Shown here: piece after piece, positions 7,920 through 17,462 of the stretch
How the letters are laid out: each line of letters begins with the position of its first letter
How positions within the stretch are numbered: the stretch's first letter is position 1
Assembly: GCA_900079765.1 (NCBI GenBank)
Contig: LT599017.1
Location: forward strand, 310,001 to 374,000
Direction of reading: 5' to 3'
DNA length: 64,000 nt
DNA from: an uncultured Eubacteriales bacterium
Lineage (GTDB): Bacteria; Bacillota; Clostridia; Oscillospirales; Oscillospiraceae
Notes under the pieces: model-generated
What the model was told of the DNA's origin: nothing
What the model saw: the letters and a program-made list of their open reading frames with translations, nothing else
The model's database searches: none
Position numbers and translations under genes: made by a program

Positions 7920-9479
7920 ATGTTGCCAATTTGGATTACAGTATTAGTAGGCGCTGTCGCGCTTTTCGTCGGCGTGATCGTCATAGGCGTTCCCATCGGC
8001 GTCCAGATGCGTAAGCGGACCGCCGAAAAAGAGATTGCCAGCGCTGAGGATGAGGCCAAGCGCATCATCAACGAAGCCATCAAGAGCGCTGAGAGCAAGA
8101 AACGCGAGGCGCTGGTCGAGGCCAAGGAAGAAATCCTGAAGGCCCGCAACGATTTCGAGCGCGATTCCAAGGAGCAGCGCATCGAGCTCCAGAAGCAGGA
8201 GCGCAGACTCCAGCAAAAAGAAGAGAACATCGACAGGAAGACCGAAAACATTGAGAAAAAGGAAGAGACCATCCAGAACAAGCTGACCGCCCTCGAGGAG
8301 GAGCGGGAATCCATCGCCACCGTCAAGAGAGCCCAGATGGAAGTGCTGGAGCGCATCTCCGGCTTCACCGCCGAGGAGGCCAAGAACTACCTCATCGACC
8401 AACTGGAGGCCGAGGTCACCCATGAGTCGGCCATGAAGATCCGAGAGATCGAAGCCCAGCTCAAGGAGGAGGCCGACACCAAGGCCAAAGAGATCCTCTC
8501 CCTCGCCATCCAGCGCTGCGCTGCCGACCACGTGGCCGAGGCCACGGTGAGCGTGGTAGCCCTCCCCAACGACGAGATGAAGGGCCGCATCATCGGCCGC
8601 GAAGGACGCAACATCCGCACCCTGGAGACCATGACGGGCGTTGATCTCATCATCGACGACACCCCCGAGGCCATCACTGTCTCCTGCTTTGACCCTGTCC
8701 GCCGCGAGATTGCCCGTATCGCGCTGGAAAAGCTCATCGTGGACGGCCGCATCCACCCCGCCCGTATCGAGGAGATGGTGGAAAAGGCCAAGCGCGAGGT
8801 GGACGCAACCATCAAGGCCGAGGGCGAGCGCGCCGTGTTTGAGACCAATGTCCACGGCCTGCACCCGGAGCTCGTGAAGCTCCTGGGCCGTATGCGCTAC
8901 CGCACCAGCTACGGACAGAACGTCCTGAACCACTCCATAGAGGTTGCCCACCTGGCCGGGCTCATGGCCGCCGAGCTGGGGGCCGACGTGACAGCCGCCA
9001 AGCGGGCCGGTCTCCTGCACGATCTGGGCAAGAGCATCGACCACGAGGTGGAGGGCTCCCATGTCGCCATCGGCGTGGAGCTTGCCCGTAAGTACAAGGA
9101 GAACGAGGATATCGTCCACGCCATCGAGGCCCACCATAACGACGTGGAGCCCCACACGGTGGTGGCCTGCCTCGTCCAGGCCGCAGACGCCATCTCTGCC
9201 GCGCGCCCCGGCGCCCGGCGCGAGAATCTGGAGAACTATATCAAGCGCCTGGAGAAGCTGGAGGAGGTCACCTCTTCCTTCCCCGGCGTGGAGAAGTCCT
9301 TTGCCATTCAGGCCGGCCGCGAGGTCCGCATCATGGTTTCCCCCGACAAGGTCAGCGAGGACCAGATGGTCCTCCTCGCCCGGGACATCGCGAAGAAGAT
9401 CGAGGAAGAGCTGGAATATCCCGGCCAGATCAAGATCAACATGATCCGCGAGACCAAGGTCATCGAGTACGCGAAGTAG
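7920..9479 (+). CDS. rny: Ribonuclease Y
   Basis: Membrane-anchored endoribonuclease that initiates mRNA decay in Firmicutes. 519 residues, typical length. Layout: one N-terminal membrane helix (about 3-26); a long charged coiled coil (about 30-190, rich in E/K/Q); a KH RNA-binding domain with [15 protein letters not shown] near 219; an HD phosphohydrolase domain with [10 protein letters not shown] near 367; and the conserved C-terminal domain ending VIEYAK. AGAGAGGTG lies 14 bases before the ATG. In Bacillus ymdB follows directly; here a minus-strand three-gene operon lies between them. Confidence 0.97.
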   Translation: MLPIWITVLVGAVALFVGVIVIGVPIGVQMRKRTAEKEIASAEDEAKRIINEAIKSAESKKREALVEAKEEILKARNDFERDSKEQRIELQKQERRLQQKEENIDRKTENIEKKEETIQNKLTALEEERESIATVKRAQMEVLERISGFTAEEAKNYLIDQLEAEVTHESAMKIREIEAQLKEEADTKAKEILSLAIQRCAADHVAEATVSVVALPNDEMKGRIIGREGRNIRTLETMTGVDLIIDDTPEAITVSCFDPVRREIARIALEKLIVDGRIHPARIEEMVEKAKREVDATIKAEGERAVFETNVHGLHPELVKLLGRMRYRTSYGQNVLNHSIEVAHLAGLMAAELGADVTAAKRAGLLHDLGKSIDHEVEGSHVAIGVELARKYKENEDIVHAIEAHHNDVEPHTVVACLVQAADAISAARPGARRENLENYIKRLEKLEEVTSSFPGVEKSFAIQAGREVRIMVSPDKVSEDQMVLLARDIAKKIEEELEYPGQIKINMIRETKVIEYAK

Positions 9480-9490
9480 AAAAAGCTGAA

Positions 9491-9525
9491 AAAGACGCCA
9501 TCCGATCGGATGGCGTCTTTTTTAC
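9491..9525 (+). terminator. Intrinsic terminator after rny
   Basis: 16-bp stem (9491-9506 with 9507-9522, tip CCGATCGG) followed by a T-run. Confidence 0.85.
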
Positions 9526-9592
9526 TTTCCTCTGTGTGACGGCTGGATAAAACGGTCCGGGATGTTGCAGGTCGGCAGTGCGGTTGAATCCA

Positions 9593-10318
9593 TTATAGTT
9601 CCAGCTCATAATAGCGGGAGAGCAGGGCGCGGTTATTTTCGTCCGAGCCGTCCAGATTGCTGCTGCGCAGGACGGGAGGGGTTAGGCCGTCGTCCAGGTA
9701 TTTTTGGGCTACCAGCATGGCCAGGCGCTCGGCAAGATATGCCCCCGCGATTGTAGAGGTCGCGCCCATGGTAATGCCGCTGTCCCCGAGGGGAGTTGCG
9801 GCGTCGCCCGCCTCGCCGCAGTTATCGATGACCAGCTGCGCTGCATCCTTCAATAATTTCCCGCTGCCATGGCGGGAAGCGCATCCTGCGCTGTGGCGAA
9901 GGGAGGTGAGGGCAATCACCGCCGCCCCACGCTCCTGGGCCTGGAGCGCCAGCTCCACTACCAGGCCATTTCGGCCGGAATTGGAGGCGATCAGCAGCAC
10001 ATCGCCCGAATGAACAGGGTACTGAGTCAGCACAACCTGGGCGTACTGGGGGATGCGCTCCACCAGCGTGCTCTTCATGGGGTGGGCATCCAGCGTAAAT
10101 TCGGGCGGGGCGATCATTCTAACAAAAGCGAGCCCACCCGCTCTGGCGTAGAACTCCTCGGCCAGCATGTGGGAATGTCCGGTGCCTGTCACATAGAACC
10201 GCCCGCCCTGAGAGACCCGCTCGTAGATCAGCGCCGCCGCCTGCCGGAGGACGGGCTCCTGCGTCTCATGGAGCCGCGCTAATAGCTCTGTTGTTTTCTG
10301 AAAAAATAAGTCGTCCAT
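9593..10318 (-). CDS. SIS-domain sugar-phosphate-binding protein (UPF0309-like)
   Basis: 241 residues. A SIS fold is indicated by YVTGTGHSHMLAEEFYARAGG and LLIASNSGRNGLVVELALQAQERGAAVIALTS, the two segments that bind a phosphosugar in isomerases and MurQ-type etherases. The length and N-terminus fit the uncharacterised UPF0309/SIS_2 group rather than MurQ or GmhA. Last gene of the MupG operon. The start at 10318 has AAAGGAG 8 bases upstream, whereas the alternative 18 bases earlier overlaps the previous gene. A role as isomerase or etherase in amino-sugar salvage is inference from the neighbours. Confidence 0.8.
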   Translation of the reverse strand: MDDLFFQKTTELLARLHETQEPVLRQAAALIYERVSQGGRFYVTGTGHSHMLAEEFYARAGGLAFVRMIAPPEFTLDAHPMKSTLVERIPQYAQVVLTQYPVHSGDVLLIASNSGRNGLVVELALQAQERGAAVIALTSLRHSAGCASRHGSGKLLKDAAQLVIDNCGEAGDAATPLGDSGITMGATSTIAGAYLAERLAMLVAQKYLDDGLTPPVLRSSNLDGSDENNRALLSRYYELEL

Positions 10319-10332
10319 GTTTATTTCTCCTT

Positions 10333-11682
10333 TCACCAGCCGTAACGCTCCGGGCCCCAGCTGTCCTGCTCCAGCGCCTGGCGCACGGACAGCCTGACGC
10401 CATGAGGCACATCGTGCTCTACGATAACGCCCGGGCCGATTATGCTGCCAGAGCCTACCTTTGCGCCGGGCATAAAGATAGCGTGTACCCCTGTGCGCAC
10501 ATAGTCGCCAAGATACGTGGCACTGAAAAAGGGGTGCTCGCCCGGCTCGCGTCGGCCGTTTACCTGTTGAGGCGTCTCTCGGTCATCGAAACGCAGGGTG
10601 CCGCACACCGTTCCTGCGCCCAGGTCGGAGTAGCTTCCGATGCAGCCGTAAAATTCTCCGTAGTGAGAGAGGTACACCTTGTCCATCAGTATGCCGCCCA
10701 GCAGTTCCACGCAGTGGTCGACGACGCAGTCGTCCCCGATGGCGCAGCCGTCGTAAATTTGACAGTAGTTTCTCACGGTGCAGCGGTTCCCAATTACGCA
10801 GTTCCCCATAAAGACGGCCCCATTGTCGATCACCGTGTCCTCGCCCACCACCAGGCTGCCGTAGACGCGGACGTTTTTCCCCAGGACGCTGCCGCGCCCC
10901 AGGGAGACGTAGCCGTCTACCTGAGCTGTGGAGTCGATGCGGCTGCCGGGAGAGAGCATATTTTCCCGGAGCGCGCCGCAGCGCAGCGAAACGAGAAAGG
11001 CGTTGGCTTCCATAAGATGCCAGGGCTTATCCACGTCGAAGCACCAGCCCTTTCCCTCCAGCGCCCGGATGGGACCGCATCCGGACAGCGCGGCCTCCAG
11101 ATAGGGCTCGCACGGGACGGATACTCCGACCTTGACCTGCGGAAAATAGCTGGGAGTGCGCTCCAGCGCGCTGCGAAAACCGCCGCCCAGCCGGAAACCG
11201 GCAAAGAAATGGGTCATGGCGCCGCCCCGGTCGTGGGCACCGACGCGGCCCAGCACCCCGTCCGCCAGTGCGCAGGCAATGTGGTTCCTGGCACTCTCCC
11301 GCAGGGGGTAAACCAGGGCCGTGGGACTTGGCTGCTCCAGGAGAGCGTGCAAGTCGCCGGGGTCGACCACGGTATCGCCATAGAGGACAAGGTACTCCTC
11401 ATATTCGTCCTCACCCATACCCAAGAGCATCGACTCCGCCGTTCCGCTGGTCTCTACGGGGCAGACCTGCGTCTCCCCGCAGCCGTCCAGCACGGTGCGG
11501 ACGGCGCCGGCGTCCTGGGAGCGTACCATCACGCGGATGGGCGCGTCAGTCAGGCTCCGCAGCGCCCGGACGTTCCAGAGCAGAAGCGGGATATCGGCGG
11601 CCTTTCGCAATGTTTTGGAGACTGTGGCGTCGTAAGGGAAAAACTTGGCCCCGTTTCCCGCGGCCAGTACGATAATCAGCAT
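10333..11682 (-). CDS. GlmU-like sugar nucleotidyltransferase with left-handed beta-helix
   Basis: 449 residues, close to bifunctional GlmU length. The N-terminal nucleotidyltransferase domain has LAAGNGAKFFP (the usual Arg of LAAGxGxR is Lys) and LYGDTVVDPGD, which supplies the metal-binding Asp. From about residue 250 hexapeptide repeats (for example NVRVYGSLVVGEDTVIDNGAVF, shown here as two overlapping repeats) form a left-handed beta-helix. Within GlmU the C-terminal half acetylates glucosamine-1-P; whether this one does is unknown. Overlaps the upstream MupG-like gene by 7 bases, so the two are probably co-translated. It may activate an amino sugar recovered by its neighbours (inference). 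Confidence 0.72.
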   Translation of the reverse strand: MLIIVLAAGNGAKFFPYDATVSKTLRKAADIPLLLWNVRALRSLTDAPIRVMVRSQDAGAVRTVLDGCGETQVCPVETSGTAESMLLGMGEDEYEEYLVLYGDTVVDPGDLHALLEQPSPTALVYPLRESARNHIACALADGVLGRVGAHDRGGAMTHFFAGFRLGGGFRSALERTPSYFPQVKVGVSVPCEPYLEAALSGCGPIRALEGKGWCFDVDKPWHLMEANAFLVSLRCGALRENMLSPGSRIDSTAQVDGYVSLGRGSVLGKNVRVYGSLVVGEDTVIDNGAVFMGNCVIGNRCTVRNYCQIYDGCAIGDDCVVDHCVELLGGILMDKVYLSHYGEFYGCIGSYSDLGAGTVCGTLRFDDRETPQQVNGRREPGEHPFFSATYLGDYVRTGVHAIFMPGAKVGSGSIIGPGVIVEHDVPHGVRLSVRQALEQDSWGPERYGW

Positions 11683-12821
11683 GGCTGCACCTCCTGACAG
11701 ACGTTGTTGTAGTCCACCAGACGAAACGGCCTGCCGCCGTAACGCAGGAACCGGACCAATCCCCTGGCGCTCTCGTGGATGTAGCCCAATACGCTGACCG
11801 CCGGGTCCGCGCCAAGGTCCTTGAGCGGGATCTGTACCTCGCCCATATACTGGAGCCCCCGGCGGTTGTCCATTGTCAGGGAGTAGGCCGTCCGGGCGGT
11901 ACAGCAGCAGGGCTCCAGCAGGATGCCCCGGGTATCGGTGGCGCGTACGGTTGCCTCCGGCTGATCCCGGCGGCTGAAAAGAGCGAGGGCAGCAAGTCTC
12001 TTCCTAAGCGCTTCAGGCACCCAGGTATGGTAGACCACCGGCAGCTCCAGCTCTGCTGCCGTATTCAGGCGGGCCATGGCCTTAAGCTCCCGGAGGGAGG
12101 CCGAAACATCCCCCAGAAGCACGCAGTCTATGCCCATGGAGAAGAGCTCTGCCATAGCGTACTCGGGCGGCAGCCCACGGTGCCGCTCCACCGTACATAC
12201 GCCGCAGCTGGGCGCGTGAAGGCGGGATGGGGCCGTCTGCGAGGCGACGAAGGCGCTGACCTCCACGCCATATGATTTGCACAGCGCGATCGTGTCGGTC
12301 ATATCCTCCGCCGAGAGGCCGGTATCACGCCTTGGATAGAAGTTAAAGCAGGCGATCGTTTTGGACAGGTCCCCCTGTGCGCGGATACAGCGAAGGGCCT
12401 GTTCCAGACTGCCGTCATTCAGGCCGGGCACCATAAGCTCGGAGGCGTTCAGCTCGACGAGGACGCTGGAGGGGTTGCGCGTCAGCCGGGCCAGCTCCTC
12501 GCCGCTCAGACCGCTGTCCACCCGCAGAGCGGCGATACCAAGCGCTGTAAGCGGGGAGAGATCATCCGGCGTGCACCCTAGTTGGGCGAAAACCACCTCG
12601 TCCACATCGGCGGTGAGACGTATTCCCAAATCTGCGCACATCCGCCACGCCGCCGCGAATTCAGGGGCGAGGAAGCTGCGGCTCCCCTGAAAATGAAGCC
12701 GGTCCAGCAGCAGGGAGGTAAATGCTCTGGTAAAGCCCAGGGAGGATGCGGTGCGGACGTATTGCTCCAGTTCTGAGCAGTCCGTAAATTCGGGATAGAT
12801 GCTGACGCCCAGTGTACCCAT
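11676..12821 (-). CDS. MupG-family protein (DUF871), putative 6-phospho-muramidase
   Basis: 381 residues. The N-terminal two-thirds is a TIM-barrel of the MupG/DUF871 family (LGVSIYPEF start, CFNFYPRRDTGLS, GVCTVERHRG, MGIDCVLLGD). The last ~120 residues match its cyclophilin-like domain (TRGILLEPCCCTARTAYSLTMDNRRG split across it). Characterised Staphylococcus MupG hydrolyses MurNAc-6-phosphate-GlcNAc in peptidoglycan recycling. No PTS transporter is adjacent, unlike the usual context, so the substrate may reach the cell another way or differ. First gene of a three-gene operon with a -10 at 12848-12853 and a large palindrome further upstream. Confidence 0.8.
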   Translation of the reverse strand: MGTLGVSIYPEFTDCSELEQYVRTASSLGFTRAFTSLLLDRLHFQGSRSFLAPEFAAAWRMCADLGIRLTADVDEVVFAQLGCTPDDLSPLTALGIAALRVDSGLSGEELARLTRNPSSVLVELNASELMVPGLNDGSLEQALRCIRAQGDLSKTIACFNFYPRRDTGLSAEDMTDTIALCKSYGVEVSAFVASQTAPSRLHAPSCGVCTVERHRGLPPEYAMAELFSMGIDCVLLGDVSASLRELKAMARLNTAAELELPVVYHTWVPEALRKRLAALALFSRRDQPEATVRATDTRGILLEPCCCTARTAYSLTMDNRRGLQYMGEVQIPLKDLGADPAVSVLGYIHESARGLVRFLRYGGRPFRLVDYNNVCQEVQPC

Positions 12822-12847
12822 AGGCCCGGCCCCCTTATATTGCAGAT

Positions 12848-12853
12848 ATTATA
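12848..12853 (-). promoter_or_regulatory. Candidate -10 of the MupG operon
   Basis: TATAAT on the minus strand, 27 bases before the ATG; the -35 region 17 bp upstream reads TTCATC (weak). A CTTCA/TGAAG inverted repeat (about 12860-12877) lies in the spacer. Confidence 0.4.
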
Positions 12854-12932
12854 AGCAAAGCTTCACTTTAGATGAAGTCTACAATGAAATCATAATTTAT
12901 TTTCTGCCATTTGTCTATGCTGCTATATCACG

Positions 12933-12962
12933 ACATTTTGCCACATAAATGTGGCAAAATGT
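12933..12962. promoter_or_regulatory. Near-perfect 30-bp palindrome, putative operator
   Basis: Two perfectly complementary 14-bp arms (12933-12946 and 12949-12962, core TTTGCCACAT) separated by AA. There is no T-run, and a 2-base loop makes RNA termination unlikely. It lies in the divergent region between the MupG operon and ymdB, 72 bases before the ymdB -35. Confidence 0.6.
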
Positions 12963-13033
12963 TCTAAAACCCAAATTGGTGGGATGTCCACTGGCATAGC
13001 GGCGCCTCTGAGAAAAGCATGACCATGCCTCCA

Positions 13034-13062
13034 TTGCGCTTTTCCTCAAAATCACATATAAT
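13034..13062 (+). promoter_or_regulatory. ymdB promoter
   Basis: TTGCGC, 17-bp spacer, TATAAT, ending 37 bases before the ATG. Confidence 0.65.
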
Positions 13063-13099
13063 AAGCCTGACAAAATCAACCCCACTGGAGGGCAATTTT

Positions 13100-13879
13100 A
13101 TGATTCTCAATCTTCTCGCCGTGGGCGACGTGGTCGCCGAGAGCGGCATCGCCTGCCTTAGCCGTAACCTTCGCCAGATCAAAAAGCTTAAAGACGTGCA
13201 TTTTACCGTGGTCAATGGTGAAAACGCCTCGGGTGTTGGCATCCTGCCCCGCCAGGCCGACGATATCTTCGCCGCCGGGGCCGACGTTATTACCCTGGGC
13301 AATCACACCTGGAACCGTCTCCAGATTGCCGACTACCTGGATGAGAACCGCTATATCCTCCGCCCGGCTAATTACACCAGCCGGGTCCCGGGCAAGGGCT
13401 GGGGGGTGTATGAGGGGCCCAGGGGCGTTCGCATTGGGGTGATGAACCTCATCGGGCGCTGCGAGATGGACTCCAATTTCGATAACCCCTTCACCTTGGC
13501 GGACAGGCTCCTGGCCAAGGGGGACTTTGACGTCGCCGTGGTGGACTTCCACGCCGAGGCCACCAGCGAGAAGGGGGCGATGGCCTATTACCTGGACGGA
13601 CGGGTCCAGGCCCTGTGGGGCACCCATACCCACGTCCCAACGGCGGACGTGCAGGTACTCCCGGCCGGCCTGGGGTTCGTCACCGACCTGGGCATGACAG
13701 GCCCGGCGCGCAGCGTGCTGGGCATCCGCCCGGAGCAGGCGGTCAATCGCTTTCTGGGAGGCCTGCCCGCCAAGTATGAGGCGGCGGACGGCCCCTGCAA
13801 GATTGAGAGCGTCCTTTTCTCTATTGATACGGACGCCAAACGCTGCATCTCGGCGGAGCGGGTGGACCTGCGCGACTAA
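13100..13879 (+). CDS. ymdB: YmdB-family metallophosphoesterase
   Basis: Binuclear-metal phosphodiesterase (TIGR00282); in Bacillus it hydrolyses 2',3'-cAMP and affects biofilm and motility decisions. 259 residues. Metal-ligand motifs: GDVV near the start, NGENASGVGI, GNHTWN and GTHTHVPTADVQVLP. The start at 13100 follows TGGAGGGC by 6 bases and matches the family N-terminus (MILNLLAVGDVV). Followed 13 bases later by yhaO, so probably one transcript with it and yhaN. Confidence 0.94.
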   Translation: MILNLLAVGDVVAESGIACLSRNLRQIKKLKDVHFTVVNGENASGVGILPRQADDIFAAGADVITLGNHTWNRLQIADYLDENRYILRPANYTSRVPGKGWGVYEGPRGVRIGVMNLIGRCEMDSNFDNPFTLADRLLAKGDFDVAVVDFHAEATSEKGAMAYYLDGRVQALWGTHTHVPTADVQVLPAGLGFVTDLGMTGPARSVLGIRPEQAVNRFLGGLPAKYEAADGPCKIESVLFSIDTDAKRCISAERVDLRD

Positions 13880-13892
13880 AAGGAGGGGAACC

Positions 13893-14984
13893 ATGATCAC
13901 ATTTATCCATGCGGCGGACTTCCATCTGGACGCGCCGTTCTCCGCGCTAACGCCCCGGCAGGCGGCAGCGCGGCGGGAGGAGCAGCGCTCCCTGCTGGAC
14001 CGCCTGGCCGACGCCGCCGAGGGAGCCCAGTTGGTCTTCCTCTCCGGGGATGTTCTGGATGGGGAGCGTACCTATTACGAGACTACCCAGGCCCTGGCAC
14101 GGACCCTGGGGCGCATGAAGGCCCGTGTCTTTATCGCCCCCGGCAACCATGATTATTATTCACCTCGTTCTCCTTGGGCCTCCCTCTCCTGGCCGGAGAA
14201 CGTACATATTTTTCGTACCCTCCAGGTGGAGCAGATCGATTTGCCGGACTTAAGCTGTACCGTCTATGGCAGCGCATTCACCGCCCCGTTCCGGGACGAC
14301 TCCCCTTTGGCTGGCTTTTCCGCCCCCGGGGACGGACGGCTCCACTTCATGTGCGTCCACGGCGACGTGGACGGCAAGGAGCGGTACGGCAGCATTGCCC
14401 CCCCGGAGATCGCTGCCAGCGGCCTCACGTACTTAGCCCTGGGCCATGTCCACGCCGCCTCCGGCCTCCGTTGCGCCGGGGCTACCGCCTGGGCCTACCC
14501 CGGCTGCCCCGAGGGACGGGGATTTGACGAACTGGGGGAGAAGGGCGTCCTCCGGGGCACCATTGAAGAGGAGGGGCTGCGCCTTGACTTTGTCCCCCTG
14601 GCAGGACGGAGGTATGAGATCTTGTCGGTGGACATGACGGGGGAGGACCCCGCAGCCACCCTCGCGGCCGCCCTGCCCAGAGGGGCCGAGAGGGATATCT
14701 ACCGTGTCCTCCTCACTGGAGAGAGTGCCCCGGAGGGTCTCGATCTCGCCGCCCTGGAGGAGCTGGCCGCACCGTACTTCTACAGCGTCTCCCTCCGGGA
14801 CCGCACCCGAGTCCGCCGGGATCTGTGGAGCCGCGCGGGGGAGGATACCCTCACCGGCCTCTTTCTCCGTGAGTTGCGCGGCCGCCTGGAGGCTGCTGAG
14901 AGCGACGAGGAGCGGGAGAGGATAGAAAAGGCCGTCCGTTTCGGCCTTGCCGCGCTGGAAAACCGGGAGGACTGCTATCTATGA
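13893..14984 (+). CDS. yhaO: SbcD-like DNA repair metallophosphoesterase (YhaO)
   Basis: Calcineurin-like nuclease subunit paired with the YhaN ATPase, analogous to SbcD/Mre11. 363 residues. Motifs: HAADFHLDAPF (D-x-H), LSGDVLDGE, PGNHDYY (GNHD) and LGHVHAASG. AAAAGGAGG precedes the ATG at 13893. The stop overlaps the next ATG by 4 bases (ATGA), indicating coupled translation with the SbcC-like partner. Confidence 0.92.
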   Translation: MITFIHAADFHLDAPFSALTPRQAAARREEQRSLLDRLADAAEGAQLVFLSGDVLDGERTYYETTQALARTLGRMKARVFIAPGNHDYYSPRSPWASLSWPENVHIFRTLQVEQIDLPDLSCTVYGSAFTAPFRDDSPLAGFSAPGDGRLHFMCVHGDVDGKERYGSIAPPEIAASGLTYLALGHVHAASGLRCAGATAWAYPGCPEGRGFDELGEKGVLRGTIEEEGLRLDFVPLAGRRYEILSVDMTGEDPAATLAAALPRGAERDIYRVLLTGESAPEGLDLAALEELAAPYFYSVSLRDRTRVRRDLWSRAGEDTLTGLFLRELRGRLEAAESDEERERIEKAVRFGLAALENREDCYL

Positions 14985-17197
14985 AAATCAAGTCTATGAC
15001 CGCTTCCTTCGGCAAGCTCCGCAATGCCCGGCTGGAGCTAACGCCGGGGCTTAACCTGATCCAGGCTCCCAACGAGGGAGGCAAGTCCACATGGTGCGCC
15101 TTTATCCGGGCCATGCTCTATGGCATACCCACCCGAGAGCGGGACAGGCAGGGCTATATTGCGGAGAAAAATCGCTACCAGCCCTGGGCGGGCGGTCCCA
15201 TGGAGGGGGAGATGGACCTCACCTGGAACGGCAGAGACATCACCCTCCGCCGTGGCCCCAAGGGGAGCGCCCCCTTCGCCGCATTTACCGCCGTCTATAC
15301 CGGTACGGAGGAGAGCGTACCCGGTTTCACCGCCGAGAACTGTGGAGAGACGCTGTTGGGCGTCTCCCGGGAGGTGTACGAGCGCTCCGCCTTCGTGGGT
15401 CAGGGCGGCGCGGCCATCGGGTCTGACGCCGAGCTGGAGCGCCGCATCGCCGCTTTGGTCTCCTCCGGGGAGGAGGACGTGTCCTATTCCGAGGTGGAGG
15501 GCAGGCTGAAAGAATGGCAGCGGCGCAGAAAGTACAATAAATCGGGCATTATTCCCAAGCTCGAGAACGAGCGGGCCGTCCTGGACGACACCCTGGCCCG
15601 CCAGTCCCGGGCCAGGGGTCAGGCGGAGGAGGCGGCGAGCGAAGCTGAGCGCCTCACCGCCCGTAAAAACACGCTCTCGACCGCCCTGGCGGTCTACAAG
15701 CAGGCAGAGGACAGAGACAGGCATGAGAAGTATCAGACCGCACAGGCCGCTCTGAGTGCCGCTAAGGCTGACGTGGAAGCCCTTCAGGCCGCTGCCGCCC
15801 GTATGCCTGACGGGGAGGATCTGCGCGCCGCCCAGGGGGATCTCGCCTATCACAAGACCCTGGAGGCGAACCTCCGCCTGGCCGAGAGCCAGCTCCCCTC
15901 CGCCCAGGCGGAGGCCGAGGCACTTGAGCAGGCGGCGGGAGAGGGGATTTTTGCCCCCATGGCCCCCGATGAGGCATGGCGGCAGGCGAGTCAGGACCGG
16001 GACCGGGCTGCCGCCAGGGCCCCGCGGGGTACAGGGCTTGCCGCCATCCTCGTTCTCCTTGCCGCCGCCGCGATTGCCGCCGTTCTGTTCGTGACACAGG
16101 GGACGGGCCTCTCGCTGTGGGGGGTTCTGGGGGGCGGGATAGCTCTTGCCGCTATCCTCGCTGTTGCGGGTACAGTCCGTACCCGACGCTGGCGGGCCGA
16201 TACCCAGGCCGTTCTGAATAAATACGCCGTTCAGTACCCCGACGATATCCTCGCCCTGGCCAATGCTTATCGGGAGCGCCGCGTGGCCGCTCAGGAGGGG
16301 GCGCGCAGGCTGGAGGCGGTGCGTACCGCCGCCGCCGACCTCCGGGCCCAGAAAGCCCACTTGACCCAGGGCCTTCTAGATACCGTCCACGCCTTCGAGC
16401 CCCATGTGACCGACCTCTTCGGGGTCTCCGCCGCCCTCTCCCGAGGCCTCTCTATTCGGGAAAAGCTGACTGCCGCCCAGGTCCGCCTGGAGGGGGCCGC
16501 CGCCCTGGCCGCCAGCCTCCCCAGGCCCGAGGGCCTGGTGGGAGAGGCGGGGACAAGCTCCCTGCCCTTTCCCTCGGAGGAGTTTCCGCCCCAGCAGCTT
16601 GCCGCCCAGCTCGCCGCCGTGGAGGGAGAGCTTGCCCGCCGGAGGAACGACTTGGCACTAGCTACCGGTGAGCTCAACACCCTGGGGGACTCTGCTCTCT
16701 TCGAGGCCCGGCGGGAGGAGCTGGAGGAGGAGCTGGAGCGCCGGAGCGAGGAGCACGACGCCCTGGCCCTCGCCCTGGAGGCCCTGGGCGCCGCCAATGC
16801 AACCCTCCAGTCCCGGTTCTCACCTGCCCTTAATGCGGAGGCGGGAGAGGTTTTATCCGCCCTCACCGGCGGAAAGTACACCAAGGTGGGCCTGAACCGC
16901 CAGTTTGAGGCGAGCGCCCAGGAGGCGGACGCCGCTCTGCCCCGGAGCACCATCGCTCTCTCCCAGGGTACGGCCGAACAGGTCTACCTGGCCGTGCGCC
17001 TGGCGGTCTGCGCCCTGGCCCTCCCCGCGGAGAAAAGCGCCCCCCTGATTCTGGATGACGCGCTGGACGCCTTTGACGATACCCGCATGGCCCTCGCCCT
17101 CGACTACCTCCTCACTCTGGCCCAGGAGCGCCAGATCCTCCTCTTCACTTGCCACACCAGAGAGGGAACTTATCTGGGAGAGCGGAAACATCTTTGA
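14981..17197 (+). CDS. yhaN: SbcC/Rad50-like ATPase with membrane segments (YhaN)
   Basis: 738 residues. Walker A is APNEGGKST (about 30-38) and Walker B is LILDDALDAFDD near the C-terminus, preceded by LSQGTAEQVYLAVRLA, the ABC-type signature. Between them lie Glu/Arg/Ala-rich coiled coils. Around residues 348-405 there are two strongly hydrophobic stretches, as in Bacillus YhaN, suggesting membrane attachment midway along the coil. It is predicted to form a nuclease complex with the overlapping yhaO product. Very GC-rich, so several long antisense frames here are shadows. Confidence 0.88.
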   Translation: MKIKSMTASFGKLRNARLELTPGLNLIQAPNEGGKSTWCAFIRAMLYGIPTRERDRQGYIAEKNRYQPWAGGPMEGEMDLTWNGRDITLRRGPKGSAPFAAFTAVYTGTEESVPGFTAENCGETLLGVSREVYERSAFVGQGGAAIGSDAELERRIAALVSSGEEDVSYSEVEGRLKEWQRRRKYNKSGIIPKLENERAVLDDTLARQSRARGQAEEAASEAERLTARKNTLSTALAVYKQAEDRDRHEKYQTAQAALSAAKADVEALQAAAARMPDGEDLRAAQGDLAYHKTLEANLRLAESQLPSAQAEAEALEQAAGEGIFAPMAPDEAWRQASQDRDRAAARAPRGTGLAAILVLLAAAAIAAVLFVTQGTGLSLWGVLGGGIALAAILAVAGTVRTRRWRADTQAVLNKYAVQYPDDILALANAYRERRVAAQEGARRLEAVRTAAADLRAQKAHLTQGLLDTVHAFEPHVTDLFGVSAALSRGLSIREKLTAAQVRLEGAAALAASLPRPEGLVGEAGTSSLPFPSEEFPPQQLAAQLAAVEGELARRRNDLALATGELNTLGDSALFEARREELEEELERRSEEHDALALALEALGAANATLQSRFSPALNAEAGEVLSALTGGKYTKVGLNRQFEASAQEADAALPRSTIALSQGTAEQVYLAVRLAVCALALPAEKSAPLILDDALDAFDDTRMALALDYLLTLAQERQILLFTCHTREGTYLGERKHL

Positions 17198-17462
17198 TCC
17201 TGGAGCAATATTTATTGAGGGCGGCGCGCCTGGGACGGGCAGCACGGAGTCTACGGCAGATGCCGGAGCTATACCAGCCATGCACCCTATGTTGAAACCG
17301 TCAAGAGGGCTCAAAGGAAAAGGCCTCTCAGACCGGGAGCGGGGAGTGGTCATACCACGGTAAAAATGACCGTTGGTTGCCGTGTCGCGAAAAAGTATAC
17401 ACCTCATGGTTTTTAACCCTTTTTGACAATAAAAGGGCGGCGCCCACCAAATAGCGCCGCCC
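17198..17462. other. Intergenic region between yhaN and the signal peptidases
   Basis: No supported gene. An 11-bp stem (17433-17443 with 17454-17464) lies near the right end without a plus-strand U-tract; on the minus strand a short T-run follows it, but no minus-strand gene ends here. Confidence 0.4.

Noticed and set aside
7944-9155. Minus-strand open frame of 403 codons opposite rny
   Set aside because: Leu/Gly/Asp-rich shadow caused by the third-base bias of rny; RNase Y motifs lie on the plus strand.
17423-17428. TTGACA upstream of the signal peptidases
   Set aside because: No suitable -10 at 16-18 bp; the TTGCAA-17-TATAAT pair at 17463-17491 fits better.
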